Shown: in pieces, positions 24,945-32,672 of the stretch
How positions within the stretch are numbered: the stretch's first letter is position 1
Layout of the letters: every line of letters begins with the position of its first letter
Assembly: GCF_000241265.1 (NCBI RefSeq)
Contig: NZ_BAEE01000033.1
Location: forward strand, 1-33,105
Length of the DNA: 33,105 bases
From: Gordonia araii NBRC 100433
GTDB lineage: Bacteria; Actinomycetota; Actinomycetes; Mycobacteriales; Mycobacteriaceae
Reading direction: 5' to 3'
Notes under the pieces: generated by a model
The model's input: the letters and a program-made list of their open reading frames with translations, nothing else
The model's database searches: none
What the model was told of the DNA's origin: nothing
Position numbers and translations under genes: made by a program

Positions 24945-25832
24945 ATGTTGGGCGCGGGCGGATTGTTCGAACAGCAACGTGCCCAGCAGGAGCTCGGTGC
25001 GGAAGTCGCTCGGGCGCTGCCGCCGGAGGCGGAATCGGCAGTGTTGGCGGCGTCGATGTTGACGTTGGCGGGTCAGGTTGGTGTTCAAATCGCGTATGCC
25101 GATGGCCGGTGGGAACGTTTTGCCGGTGACGCCAACGTGTTCTTCGGTCCCTTAAAGCGGCTGCGTGAGGCTATGTACCAGGATGGGCTGGGAACCTGGT
25201 ACTCGGCTGTACTGCGAGTGGGGCGGTCGGGTGCAGTCGACGGTCAGTTCAACTATGACGAGGAGCCGAAGTGGGCTGAGCCGGTAGCTCCAGGCTTCTA
25301 TGCGGCAGACTTGGCCAGGTTTCCTCGCGATGAGGAGAATCAGCCGGCTTGGCTACGGGCGATGGTGGCGCAAACGCGCGATAGTGAGTTGCCGCCCCCC
25401 GGTACGGTTGGTGCAGTGGAGAGTGGCCGGCGCGATGACACTGCCGAAGGCCGGGCCAGCACCGGACTGAGGCTGGTCAATCAGTCTGGCGTGATGCGCT
25501 GGTATGAATCCGGCCGGGTAAGGCTTCGACTGCAGGCGGTCGGCGGAGCCGAACGTGCATGGTTGGTGTGGGCGGCGGTCGATCGTCGATCGGTCGGTTT
25601 GGCGATGGCGATGTACGACTTCGTGGACTGGTGTGCCGATGAACTGGGTGTCGATGCGGCTGGTGATCGATCGTGGCACAACGAGTTTGGATTCAGACTC
25701 GCTACCGATGATCCTGACGTGGTGGCGATAGAGACCAACAGGTTCATCCAGTCATGGAGCAGCATCGGAACCGCCGATCCAGGGTCAGCGGTCATCGCCG
25801 ATGACATCTGGTATGCAGTGGCGCCAGGCTAG
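24945..25832 (+). CDS. Two-module immunity-like protein (YezG/DUF600-like plus second module)
   Basis: This 295-aa cytoplasmic protein is a fusion. Residues 1-140 match the toxin-linked immunity protein at 32176: GGLFEQQRAQQELGAEVA against GGLYSQQRAQAALGTEVA, then LKRLREAMYQDGLGTWYSAV, GAVDGQFNYDEEP, and LARFPRDEENQPAWL. This order fits the YezG/DUF600 family, immunity factors for T7SS LXG nucleases. After a linker, residues 180-290 match the small gene at 25884: MRWYESGRVRLRL, RRSVGLAMAMYDFVDW, RSWHNEFGFRL. The ATG at 24945 is chosen over 24900 because the homologous start aligns exactly. With no toxin gene beside it, it may protect against toxins of other strains or be a cassette remnant. 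Confidence 0.75.
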   Translation: MLGAGGLFEQQRAQQELGAEVARALPPEAESAVLAASMLTLAGQVGVQIAYADGRWERFAGDANVFFGPLKRLREAMYQDGLGTWYSAVLRVGRSGAVDGQFNYDEEPKWAEPVAPGFYAADLARFPRDEENQPAWLRAMVAQTRDSELPPPGTVGAVESGRRDDTAEGRASTGLRLVNQSGVMRWYESGRVRLRLQAVGGAERAWLVWAAVDRRSVGLAMAMYDFVDWCADELGVDAAGDRSWHNEFGFRLATDDPDVVAIETNRFIQSWSSIGTADPGSAVIADDIWYAVAPG

Positions 25833-25883
25833 CTGGACTGCATTGGTTCTGGTGGTCACGCCCGTCTAGCCAGTGGAGTTTGC

Positions 25884-26234
25884 ATGATTCTGGAGAGGGA
25901 GGCCCCGGGCCTCAAGTGGTACCAGTCAGGGGACTACCGCCTTCGGCTGAGACGAACCGAAGACGGTAGTGGCTGGACTCTCTGGGCGACATCGGAGTTT
26001 AGATCCATCGGCCTGATTATGGCCATCTACGATTTCGTGAGTTGGGGCGAGCAGGAGTTGGTTGCTGCCGTCAAGCTGGACCGAGCTTGGCACGATCTTC
26101 AAGGATTCACCTTCGAACTCGATGACCATAAGACAATTGCCCACGAGACACTGCGGTTTGTCGCTGAGTGGGAAATCGCGCCGGACGAGAGATCACCGCT
26201 CGTGCTGCCCGAGGACTGGTATGCCGAGGACTAG
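25884..26234 (+). CDS. Standalone second immunity module
   Basis: This 116-aa protein aligns along nearly its whole length with the C-terminal module of the preceding gene. Shared positions include LKWYQSGDYRLRLRR, FRSIGLIMAIYDFVSW, RAWHDLQGFTFEL, ETLRFVAEW and the closing DWYAED (DIWYAV in the fusion). It has no signal peptide or membrane segment. A TGGAG ribosome binding site precedes the ATG. The gene lies 51 nt after the fusion gene on the same strand, so they are probably co-transcribed. I do not recognise the family. A cytoplasmic immunity role is inferred from linkage and from the fusion to a YezG-like module. Confidence 0.65.
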   Translation: MILEREAPGLKWYQSGDYRLRLRRTEDGSGWTLWATSEFRSIGLIMAIYDFVSWGEQELVAAVKLDRAWHDLQGFTFELDDHKTIAHETLRFVAEWEIAPDERSPLVLPEDWYAED

Positions 26235-26263
26235 GGTCGCCCCACGTGCCCATTCGGCGCGCA

Positions 26264-26277
26264 GATGTGTGAGAATG
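26264..26277 (+). promoter_or_regulatory. Candidate extended -10 of the toxin operon
   Basis: This is the second copy of GATGTGTGAGAATG, identical over 14 bases to that at 24889-24902. It would start a transcript covering the YbaB-like, WXG100, toxin and immunity genes. No clear -35 was found. Confidence 0.4.
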
Positions 26278-26332
26278 ACCCTCGTACTGCGTGCGTGTCT
26301 CGTGACCGACGATCCGATGGGGGGAGCGCCGA

Positions 26333-26845
26333 GTGGCTAACGAATCCGCGAAGGAGCTCGTCGCGTCGCTGATGGAGACGCTGCGCGAGCAGCAGCGCGA
26401 CTCGGCCCAGTTGCAGGAACGCATGGCTGCCATCACTGCGACAGCCCGGTCGTCGCAGGATCTCGTCGAGGCGTCGGTGAACAGTCGCGGCATCGTCATC
26501 GAGGTGAAGTTCCACCCGGAGGCGGTGGAACGCTCGGGCGGCCTGGCCGCGCTGGGCCGTTACGTGACCGAGGCCGTGCAAAAGGCAGCGCAGGACGCCG
26601 CCGCTCAGGTCGACGAGCTGATGGCGCCGACGCGCTCGCGCCTTGAAGGTTTGCCGCAGGCTAACGAGTTGTTCCCAGGTATGCCCTCGCCGAGCGAGTT
26701 CATCCCAGAACCGGTGGAGCCTTCGCTGGCACCCCCGAACTCGCCGGAGCGTCAGACGACCGCCGCCGACGATCCGGATGTGTACTTCGCCGAGGTCGAA
26801 ACCGTCGAGCGCTCCGATTCCAGTCCTATCGATCGGTCGTGGTGA
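26333..26845 (+). CDS. YbaB/EbfC-like protein of T7SS toxin loci
   Basis: This 170-aa protein has an N-terminal amphipathic helix (ELVASLMETLREQQRDSAQL) and the YbaB core (ARSSQDLVEASVNSRGIVIE, then VKFHPEAVERSGGLAALGRY). A second helix and an acidic/Pro-rich tail from about residue 105 follow. YbaB/EbfC proteins are small nucleoid-associated dimers. In Actinobacteria, relatives often precede WXG100 and toxin genes, where their job is unknown. The GTG start has a GGGGGGAG ribosome binding site about 8 nt upstream. It is the first gene of the toxin operon, 48 nt before the WXG100 gene. Confidence 0.75.
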   Translation: MANESAKELVASLMETLREQQRDSAQLQERMAAITATARSSQDLVEASVNSRGIVIEVKFHPEAVERSGGLAALGRYVTEAVQKAAQDAAAQVDELMAPTRSRLEGLPQANELFPGMPSPSEFIPEPVEPSLAPPNSPERQTTAADDPDVYFAEVETVERSDSSPIDRSW

Positions 26846-26893
26846 CATGCCGATCTCACCGATTAGTCCATTCACCTCAAGGGGGTTCCAACG

Positions 26894-27196
26894 ATGGTTA
26901 CGCGTGTAGATTTCGAGGCGCTTCGTGCCGGCACCGAGCAGCTAGAGGAAGTTCGCGACGAGGTGCAGCAGATTACATCGCGCCTGCAGGGGCGGTTGGC
27001 GGCTGAGGGGCAGTCGTGGGGTAGCGATACGCCGGGGTCGACGCATGCGGCCGGGTATACCGATCAGGATCAGAAGACGATGGATGCGGTGGAGAACCGG
27101 ATTACCACGCTCAACCAGTACGTCGATGGGCTGACGGAGGGCTTGCAGAAGTTCGTGGGCACCGAGGACACGAACACCAGCCGCTACCAGGTGTGA
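26894..27196 (+). CDS. WXG100-family (Esx) protein
   Basis: This 100-aa protein is a helical hairpin of WXG100 length: helix 1 (FEALRAGTEQLEEVRDEVQQ), the turn with SWGSD at about residue 42, and helix 2 (AVENRITTLNQYVDGLTEGL). The motif WGS stands in for WXG. No classical C-terminal YxxxD/E is clear; YTDQD lies in the middle. WXG100 proteins are exported by ESX systems as dimers, here probably pairing with the N-terminal domain of the toxin encoded 37 nt downstream. The ATG is preceded by an AAGGGGG ribosome binding site. Confidence 0.9.
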   Translation: MVTRVDFEALRAGTEQLEEVRDEVQQITSRLQGRLAAEGQSWGSDTPGSTHAAGYTDQDQKTMDAVENRITTLNQYVDGLTEGLQKFVGTEDTNTSRYQV

Positions 27197-27233
27197 CGCG
27201 CGTGGGGGTGCGGGCGGCGGGTGGTAGCCGCCC

Positions 27234-30200
27234 GTGACGATTGGTTTTCCCGAGGACCTGCAGTGGCTCGGGTGGGTCGTCGGCATGGAGTGGCCGGAAG
27301 CCGACGAGGATTCGCTGCGGCGTATCGCCGACGCATGGCGCGATGCGGCATCTGATTTCAACGGTTTGACATCGGAGTTGAATGCGGCCGCGTCGGCGGT
27401 ACTCGACTCCCTTGAGGGGGAGACATTCGAGGCGCTCGAGTCGCGGTTTGCCGAATTGGTTTCAGGGGATGGATCGCCGGCTGAGATAGCGAAGGCGGCA
27501 CGGTTGCTCGCCGAGATGTCGGATGCGACGGCGACCAACGTCGAATACACGAAGCTGATGTTCATCGCCCAGCTGATTGTGCTGGCGATTGAGATCGCTA
27601 TCGCGATCGCGGAGGCCGTGCCGACGCTGGGTGCATCGTTGGCGCAGATTCCAATCTTTCAGGCGATCACGCGGGTTGCGGTGCGGTTGTTGACGCGGGA
27701 GTTGTTGGAGAAGATCACCGCGACGGTCGCGCGGCGGGTTGCGTTGAAATTGCTGGCGGCGGTCGGTGCCGGTGCCGCGATTAATGCGGCGTTGGCGGCG
27801 GCGATGGAGGGCGCGGTTCAGGGCATTCAGTTGGCGAAGGGGTCGCGCAAGGATTTCGATCTGGGCCAGTTCGGTAAAACGGTGGCGACCGAGGGGATCG
27901 GCGGTGCTGTTGGCGGGCCGGTCGGGGCGACGGGTCGACGGTTCGTGTCGCAGGGACCTTCGCGATTGGGGCGGTTCACTTCCAACGCTGCCGTGGGCGG
28001 CCTGGAAGGGCTGACGAGTGCGGCGGCGTCGATGGGTGCGGGCGTGGCGCTGTTCGGGGATCAGTTCGACGTGCGCGGGCTGATCGGTGGCGGGCTGAGT
28101 GGGGCGATGCCGGCCGGGATCAGTGGGTTGCGCAGTAGTGACGGTCCGGCCGGGCACTCCACGGATGCGGGCAACGGCCCGGTGCCTGATACGCAGGCGC
28201 CGGGCGAGTTGGGCACAGGCGACCGGGGGCGGTCGTCGGAGTCGGGGGATTCCGGCACCGACGGGCTTGGCGGTGATCGGGGTGCGTCGAGTGATGCTGG
28301 GTCGTCGACCGGCGACGGTGCGCCGGCGACGCATCAGGCCGATTCTGCTGCAACACCGTCCGAGTCGTCGACGGGGCAAACCCAGACGCCCGACACCAAC
28401 CAGGACGGCGATTCTTCGGGGCCGCCATCGGGGCCGCGCACGGTCACTCCGGATACGTCGGGAGACGGTGCATCGCCGCAAGGCACGAGCCCGCAAGGCG
28501 CTGGTCCTCAAGGTGCCGGGCCGCAGGGCGCCGGACCGCAAGAGGCCGGGGCCGGGCCGTCACCGGGTGGCGACGGTCCCGGCGGTGATGGACCGGGGTC
28601 GACGGTACTGCCGGACCAGGATGCGACGGGACCGGGTGCGACGACACAGACTGGCAGCGACGGGGATTCGTCGTCGACGGGCGTGCCGTCGCAGACCGAT
28701 ACCGGCACCGACCCGGGTACCGGCGTGGTCGAGCCGAATTCGGGTGACACGGCGACCGGCGGTGACGGTCCGGCCGGGCCGACCGAGGTCAGTCCGGCCT
28801 CCACCGATAGCACTGCTGTGGAATCGGGCGATCGCGCGCCCACCGATTCCGAGTCGACGACCAGCACTCCCGCCGGAACGGGGATGGCCGGTGCCGGTGC
28901 GGTTGGGCCGGCCACGACCGGATCACCCGCTAATAGACCCGACCCGGCCCGCACCGATCCGAACGCCGCCAAGCGCGACGCGGACACTAAGAGTGCCGAT
29001 GAGCTGCGTAGCGACGAGACAAAGGATACTGACGACGCCAAGAGTGCGGAAGAGTCCAAGGCCCCAGATGACTCTAAGGCCGGCGAAGACACCACGGTCG
29101 CCGAGAACAGCAACGTCGAAAATGACGCCAAAGCCGCAGACGACACGACGGCTGTCGATGACACGGCGAGCACGCAGAAGGCGACCGAGTCCGACAGTCA
29201 GCAGGCCGGGATCGACCAGGACACCCCGTCGACGCTGACCGACCCCGACAATCAGACCGGCCCGGTCGTCGATACCGCCGACCCTGCCGCGACCACCACT
29301 CAAGACAGCACCGTCGACCAGCAGGAAACCGCCACCGACCCGGGTGCCCGCGACGACGCCGACGCGACTAGCAACGATCGCGATGGCGACAACGCTGACC
29401 GTGGTGAAGACGGCAACGCCGACGACAGCACGAAGGTGCCTGACGACGGTCAGATTCCCCAGAAGGTATTGGATCAGCTGGTCGCCAATCCGGATGCCGT
29501 GTACGGCTTTGAGCCCAAGCCGGGTGATCCGTTGACGAAGCTTGCCATCGATTGGACGAATCCCGAAGAAGTCGCCCGAGCCAGGGAAGCTCGGGCGAAA
29601 TACCACAACGACGAGCAGGCCTTGGCGCGAATGTTGGCAGAGCGTCGTGAGGCGGGGATCTCGCCCGAGCAGTACGCGCGTGAGTTGGTTCACGAGCGGA
29701 ATCAGCTGAGGGCGCAGTCGTATATCGAGGCGGGCAATTTCGACAAGCTTGCGAAGATGCGCGAGAGGAATCTGCGCGAGTACGGCAACCCGGATGGTCC
29801 CACGCCCGAGATGCTGCTGGACAAGTACGGCTCGTGGGACGAAGTGGCTGAGGCCAGTTTCCGTTCGAACCGCGCCATGGATGTCCTCGTGGGTCTCGAT
29901 CCCTGGCGCACGTCGAACGATCTGGACACGACCACGCGCGACGCTGACGACTCGACGGGGGATCGCGACGGCGATACTACCGACGGAGAGGGGGACCGCA
30001 CCGACCCAACAGACGATTCGGCTGGGGACGACAGCGGCCGAGTGCCCCCCGGTGACGACACCACCGGACATGCTTCGCCCGACGACACGCAAGATATCCT
30101 TGCCCAGGTCGCGGCCGATCGTCGGTTTACTCTGCCCGAGGCACTCGACGTTGTGCACCGTGCTACCGAAGTCGGGCAGGACGGCCTCGATATTTTCACT

Positions 30201-32189
30201 GACGCCGAGCTGGATCTCCTAATGGAGATCAATCGCAGGATTCCGATGCCTGACCTGAATACAACGGTATTTCAGAAGGTTATTCTCGGCGGCCAGCTCG
30301 ACTCGATCATCGCTCAGATCAAAGACCCGTCGCAGCCGTATAGCCCAGATCCGGCATTCACAGCAGACGGGATTGGTGGCTTTGTTGCTGTGGCGGCTGA
30401 CATGCAGCCGATCATGGACGGCCCGGGCATTCCGGCACGTTTGTACGATGCCGTGCAATTGGGGTATCCAGATTCGGAGTACTCCCCGTCGATGTCACAC
30501 ATGTACGTTCTGCGGGGCATGATTGACGTGCGTGCGACCGTAGTTCGGCCGGCCGGGGCAGTGTTCGACACGTGGAACACTCGTCATCCAGAAGTGGAGA
30601 GTAGCCCGCCGCCAGGGGTGAAACGGGCAGTTGGAGAACTAGATCCGCCGCACACTGGCACTGGGCTACCGGGAGGCCGCGATTTCGGCGCGCCTGAGTA
30701 CCAAGTGCAGCAGGATGGGAGGCTCCGTCCGGGTGCCGAGTTGGTCTTAGTTGGTGCTGACGGCACCCAGACGCCTGTCGCCGTCCTTCGGGCGAACGCC
30801 AATCATGATCTTGCGTGGCACCCGGTGGACGATTCAGCGACAAGCGCACCGAACACCGCAGACTTGACTGCAGGGCCTGAGCCGTCGGTGACAGTCGAGG
30901 AGCTTGCGGCCGGCCAGTTGCCACGACAATCGGAATCTGCCGGGCTGCCTCGTCCGGTCGATGACGCTGTCGTGGGTGAGCCTGGTCGTTGCGTACCAGA
31001 TGCGTTGTCGCACCTCTCGGACTTCTCTGGTCGGCAGATGGATAGCCATGTCGACCGCGAAGTCGGGGTTGAGGGGGTCTCGGGCCGGGAACTGGAAGCC
31101 CGTGCGGGGGGAGAGTTGCGTGTCACCAGTGGGATGGCTGAGCTTGCCCAGCGTTTGAGGGATCTGGGGCCGGGGTCGATGGCGATTCTGGCGGCCGAGC
31201 ATTCTCCTGGCGCGCGTCCCGGTGAGGTCGGGGCGCACGCCTATGCGGTGGTCAACAGGGATGGCGTGATCGAAGTGTGGGATCCGGCGACGCGGGCCCG
31301 TGTCGAGTTGCCGGACCATTTCACATCACGTGCGTGGGCGGTGACCTTCGACAGCGACGGCAATCCGATTCATCCGCGAGATCATGCGACCAGCCCTCGC
31401 GACGGGGAACTCGATGTGCGGGAGCCGGGCGACCGTGGGCCAGAGTCGCGCATCGGCGGGTTGCGCAATGATTTGGTCGGCCAGGCGCAGATGCCGGAAG
31501 GTCATCCACGTCCGGAATTCACCAATGAAGTCGATGTGACGGGCAAGGATGTACCGGGTAAGCGGACGCCGTTTGCGGCGCGAACGGATCTGGAGCCGAA
31601 CACGCTGTATCACGTCGAGGGTCGAGGCGATTTCTACACTGATCACACGGGTCGCGTCGTGTTCGTCGAAGCGACATACGGGGTGAAAGGAAACTTGAAT
31701 GCGGACCTGAACCGGCCGCAGCCCGACACCACCTACGTGGTACATCCCGACGTCACGAACCCGATTCCCGGGGTCAGCCATGCCCACGTGTTCGAAACCG
31801 ATCACTTGGGGCGGGTGGTGTTTGCTCACACCGATGCCCTCGTGTTGGGCGACGCGTCGAGGTCGGAGTCGATTCAGCAGCGTATCGGTGACCAGGGGGG
31901 TGACGGCTACGATGGCGGACACACCTTCGCCAACTTCGCTGGTGGCGGTCCGGAGAGTATCAATCTGTTCGCCATGTTGGAGTCGGTGAACCGTGGGAGC
32001 GGTGACAGCTTCTACAACTTAGAAGGGAAATGGCGTGGAGCTCTGGGAGTGGAACCGCCTCCGATTATCCCGGTAACGGTCAAACCGATCTACAACGATG
32101 GCGGATCAGTGCCGACGAAGTTTATTGTGCAGTATACAATTGGGGGCGGTCGACCAGAAGAGAGGACCTTCAAGAATGAACTTGAATGA
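27234..32189 (+). CDS. CpnT-like T7SS polymorphic toxin with papain-like and NS_2 nuclease domains
   Basis: This 1651-aa protein begins FPEDLQWLGWVVGMEWPEAD, like the helical N-termini of CpnT-type ESX toxins. Hydrophobic helices lie near 108-128 and 165-200 and a Gly/Ala-rich stretch near 255-300. A low-complexity Asp/Ser/Thr/Gly/Pro linker covers about 300-740. A conserved helical block (750-895) and an unrecognised region (951-1210) follow. A papain-like toxin domain has Cys1253 (GRCVPDALSHL), His1335 (GAHAYAVV) and Asp1350 (EVWDPATR), a layout seen in glutamine deamidase or protease toxins. The C-terminus (about 1450-1640) matches the Endonuclea_NS_2 fold: FYTDHTGRVVFVE, DGGH at 1560-1563, NLFAMLESVNR and FYNLEGKW. 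The start is GTG, and the 3' end overlaps the immunity gene by 14 nt. Confidence 0.82.
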   Translation: MTIGFPEDLQWLGWVVGMEWPEADEDSLRRIADAWRDAASDFNGLTSELNAAASAVLDSLEGETFEALESRFAELVSGDGSPAEIAKAARLLAEMSDATATNVEYTKLMFIAQLIVLAIEIAIAIAEAVPTLGASLAQIPIFQAITRVAVRLLTRELLEKITATVARRVALKLLAAVGAGAAINAALAAAMEGAVQGIQLAKGSRKDFDLGQFGKTVATEGIGGAVGGPVGATGRRFVSQGPSRLGRFTSNAAVGGLEGLTSAAASMGAGVALFGDQFDVRGLIGGGLSGAMPAGISGLRSSDGPAGHSTDAGNGPVPDTQAPGELGTGDRGRSSESGDSGTDGLGGDRGASSDAGSSTGDGAPATHQADSAATPSESSTGQTQTPDTNQDGDSSGPPSGPRTVTPDTSGDGASPQGTSPQGAGPQGAGPQGAGPQEAGAGPSPGGDGPGGDGPGSTVLPDQDATGPGATTQTGSDGDSSSTGVPSQTDTGTDPGTGVVEPNSGDTATGGDGPAGPTEVSPASTDSTAVESGDRAPTDSESTTSTPAGTGMAGAGAVGPATTGSPANRPDPARTDPNAAKRDADTKSADELRSDETKDTDDAKSAEESKAPDDSKAGEDTTVAENSNVENDAKAADDTTAVDDTASTQKATESDSQQAGIDQDTPSTLTDPDNQTGPVVDTADPAATTTQDSTVDQQETATDPGARDDADATSNDRDGDNADRGEDGNADDSTKVPDDGQIPQKVLDQLVANPDAVYGFEPKPGDPLTKLAIDWTNPEEVARAREARAKYHNDEQALARMLAERREAGISPEQYARELVHERNQLRAQSYIEAGNFDKLAKMRERNLREYGNPDGPTPEMLLDKYGSWDEVAEASFRSNRAMDVLVGLDPWRTSNDLDTTTRDADDSTGDRDGDTTDGEGDRTDPTDDSAGDDSGRVPPGDDTTGHASPDDTQDILAQVAADRRFTLPEALDVVHRATEVGQDGLDIFTDAELDLLMEINRRIPMPDLNTTVFQKVILGGQLDSIIAQIKDPSQPYSPDPAFTADGIGGFVAVAADMQPIMDGPGIPARLYDAVQLGYPDSEYSPSMSHMYVLRGMIDVRATVVRPAGAVFDTWNTRHPEVESSPPPGVKRAVGELDPPHTGTGLPGGRDFGAPEYQVQQDGRLRPGAELVLVGADGTQTPVAVLRANANHDLAWHPVDDSATSAPNTADLTAGPEPSVTVEELAAGQLPRQSESAGLPRPVDDAVVGEPGRCVPDALSHLSDFSGRQMDSHVDREVGVEGVSGRELEARAGGELRVTSGMAELAQRLRDLGPGSMAILAAEHSPGARPGEVGAHAYAVVNRDGVIEVWDPATRARVELPDHFTSRAWAVTFDSDGNPIHPRDHATSPRDGELDVREPGDRGPESRIGGLRNDLVGQAQMPEGHPRPEFTNEVDVTGKDVPGKRTPFAARTDLEPNTLYHVEGRGDFYTDHTGRVVFVEATYGVKGNLNADLNRPQPDTTYVVHPDVTNPIPGVSHAHVFETDHLGRVVFAHTDALVLGDASRSESIQQRIGDQGGDGYDGGHTFANFAGGGPESINLFAMLESVNRGSGDSFYNLEGKWRGALGVEPPPIIPVTVKPIYNDGGSVPTKFIVQYTIGGGRPEERTFKNELE
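28473..28547 (+). repeat. Five 15-bp coding repeats (G/S-P-Q-G-A) in the toxin linker
   Basis: Residues 414-438 of the toxin are five consecutive pentapeptides of the form [S/G]PQ[G/E][T/A]. The DNA units vary at third positions, so the array is old enough to have diverged or is kept for its peptide. It probably acts as a flexible spacer. Confidence 0.8.
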
Positions 32190-32640
32190 GGGTGGACTAT
32201 ACTCCCAACAACGAGCTCAGGCCGCGTTGGGTACGGAGGTCGCGAAGTTTATACCGGAAGGCGCAGACGGGCTCCTGGTTGAAGCTTCAGAAACGTATCC
32301 GACTTCACGGTACCTTTATAAGGCGCTATACTCGGATGGAACCTCCAAGTACGTTGCTATGGATATCAACTTTGATAGGGACGTCATTTCTAGACTTCGC
32401 GAGGCCATGTATCAAGGAGGTTTGGGCACGTGGTTTTCGGCGGTATTGATCGTTGACCGATCAGGTTCTGTGGATGGGCAGTTCAATTACGATTCAGAGC
32501 CAGAGTGGGATGCGCCAGTCGACCCAGTTGTCTATGTAACGGATCAGGAGAAGCTTCCGCGGGATGTGGAGAATCAGCCGGATTGGTTGAAGGCGAAGCT
32601 GGCTGAGGGGTTGGCTCGTCGCGAGGAACGGGGACAATAG
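32176..32640 (+). CDS. YezG/DUF600-like immunity protein for the toxin
   Basis: This 154-aa protein overlaps the end of the toxin gene by 14 nt, the usual arrangement of a cognate immunity gene. It has MNLNEGGLYSQQRAQAALG, SRLREAMYQGGLGTWFSAVL, SGSVDGQFNYDSEPEWD and KLPRDVENQPDWL, the same framework as the N-terminal module of the 24945 gene. YezG/DUF600 proteins neutralise T7SS LXG nucleases such as YeeF, which fits the NS_2 nuclease domain here. It should act in the cytoplasm by binding the toxin C-terminus. An AGAGGA ribosome binding site lies inside the toxin coding sequence. The local GC is lower than in the toxin N-terminus, as usual for exchangeable toxin tips. Confidence 0.8.
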   Translation: MNLNEGGLYSQQRAQAALGTEVAKFIPEGADGLLVEASETYPTSRYLYKALYSDGTSKYVAMDINFDRDVISRLREAMYQGGLGTWFSAVLIVDRSGSVDGQFNYDSEPEWDAPVDPVVYVTDQEKLPRDVENQPDWLKAKLAEGLARREERGQ

Positions 32641-32672
32641 CGTGCTTCAGGTGATAAGTGGGCGAGGTGTCC

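Noticed and set aside
28923..30158. 411-codon minus-strand open frame in the toxin
   Set aside because: Antisense to the Asp/Thr-rich linker; its Val/Gly-rich composition is a direct consequence of that linker.
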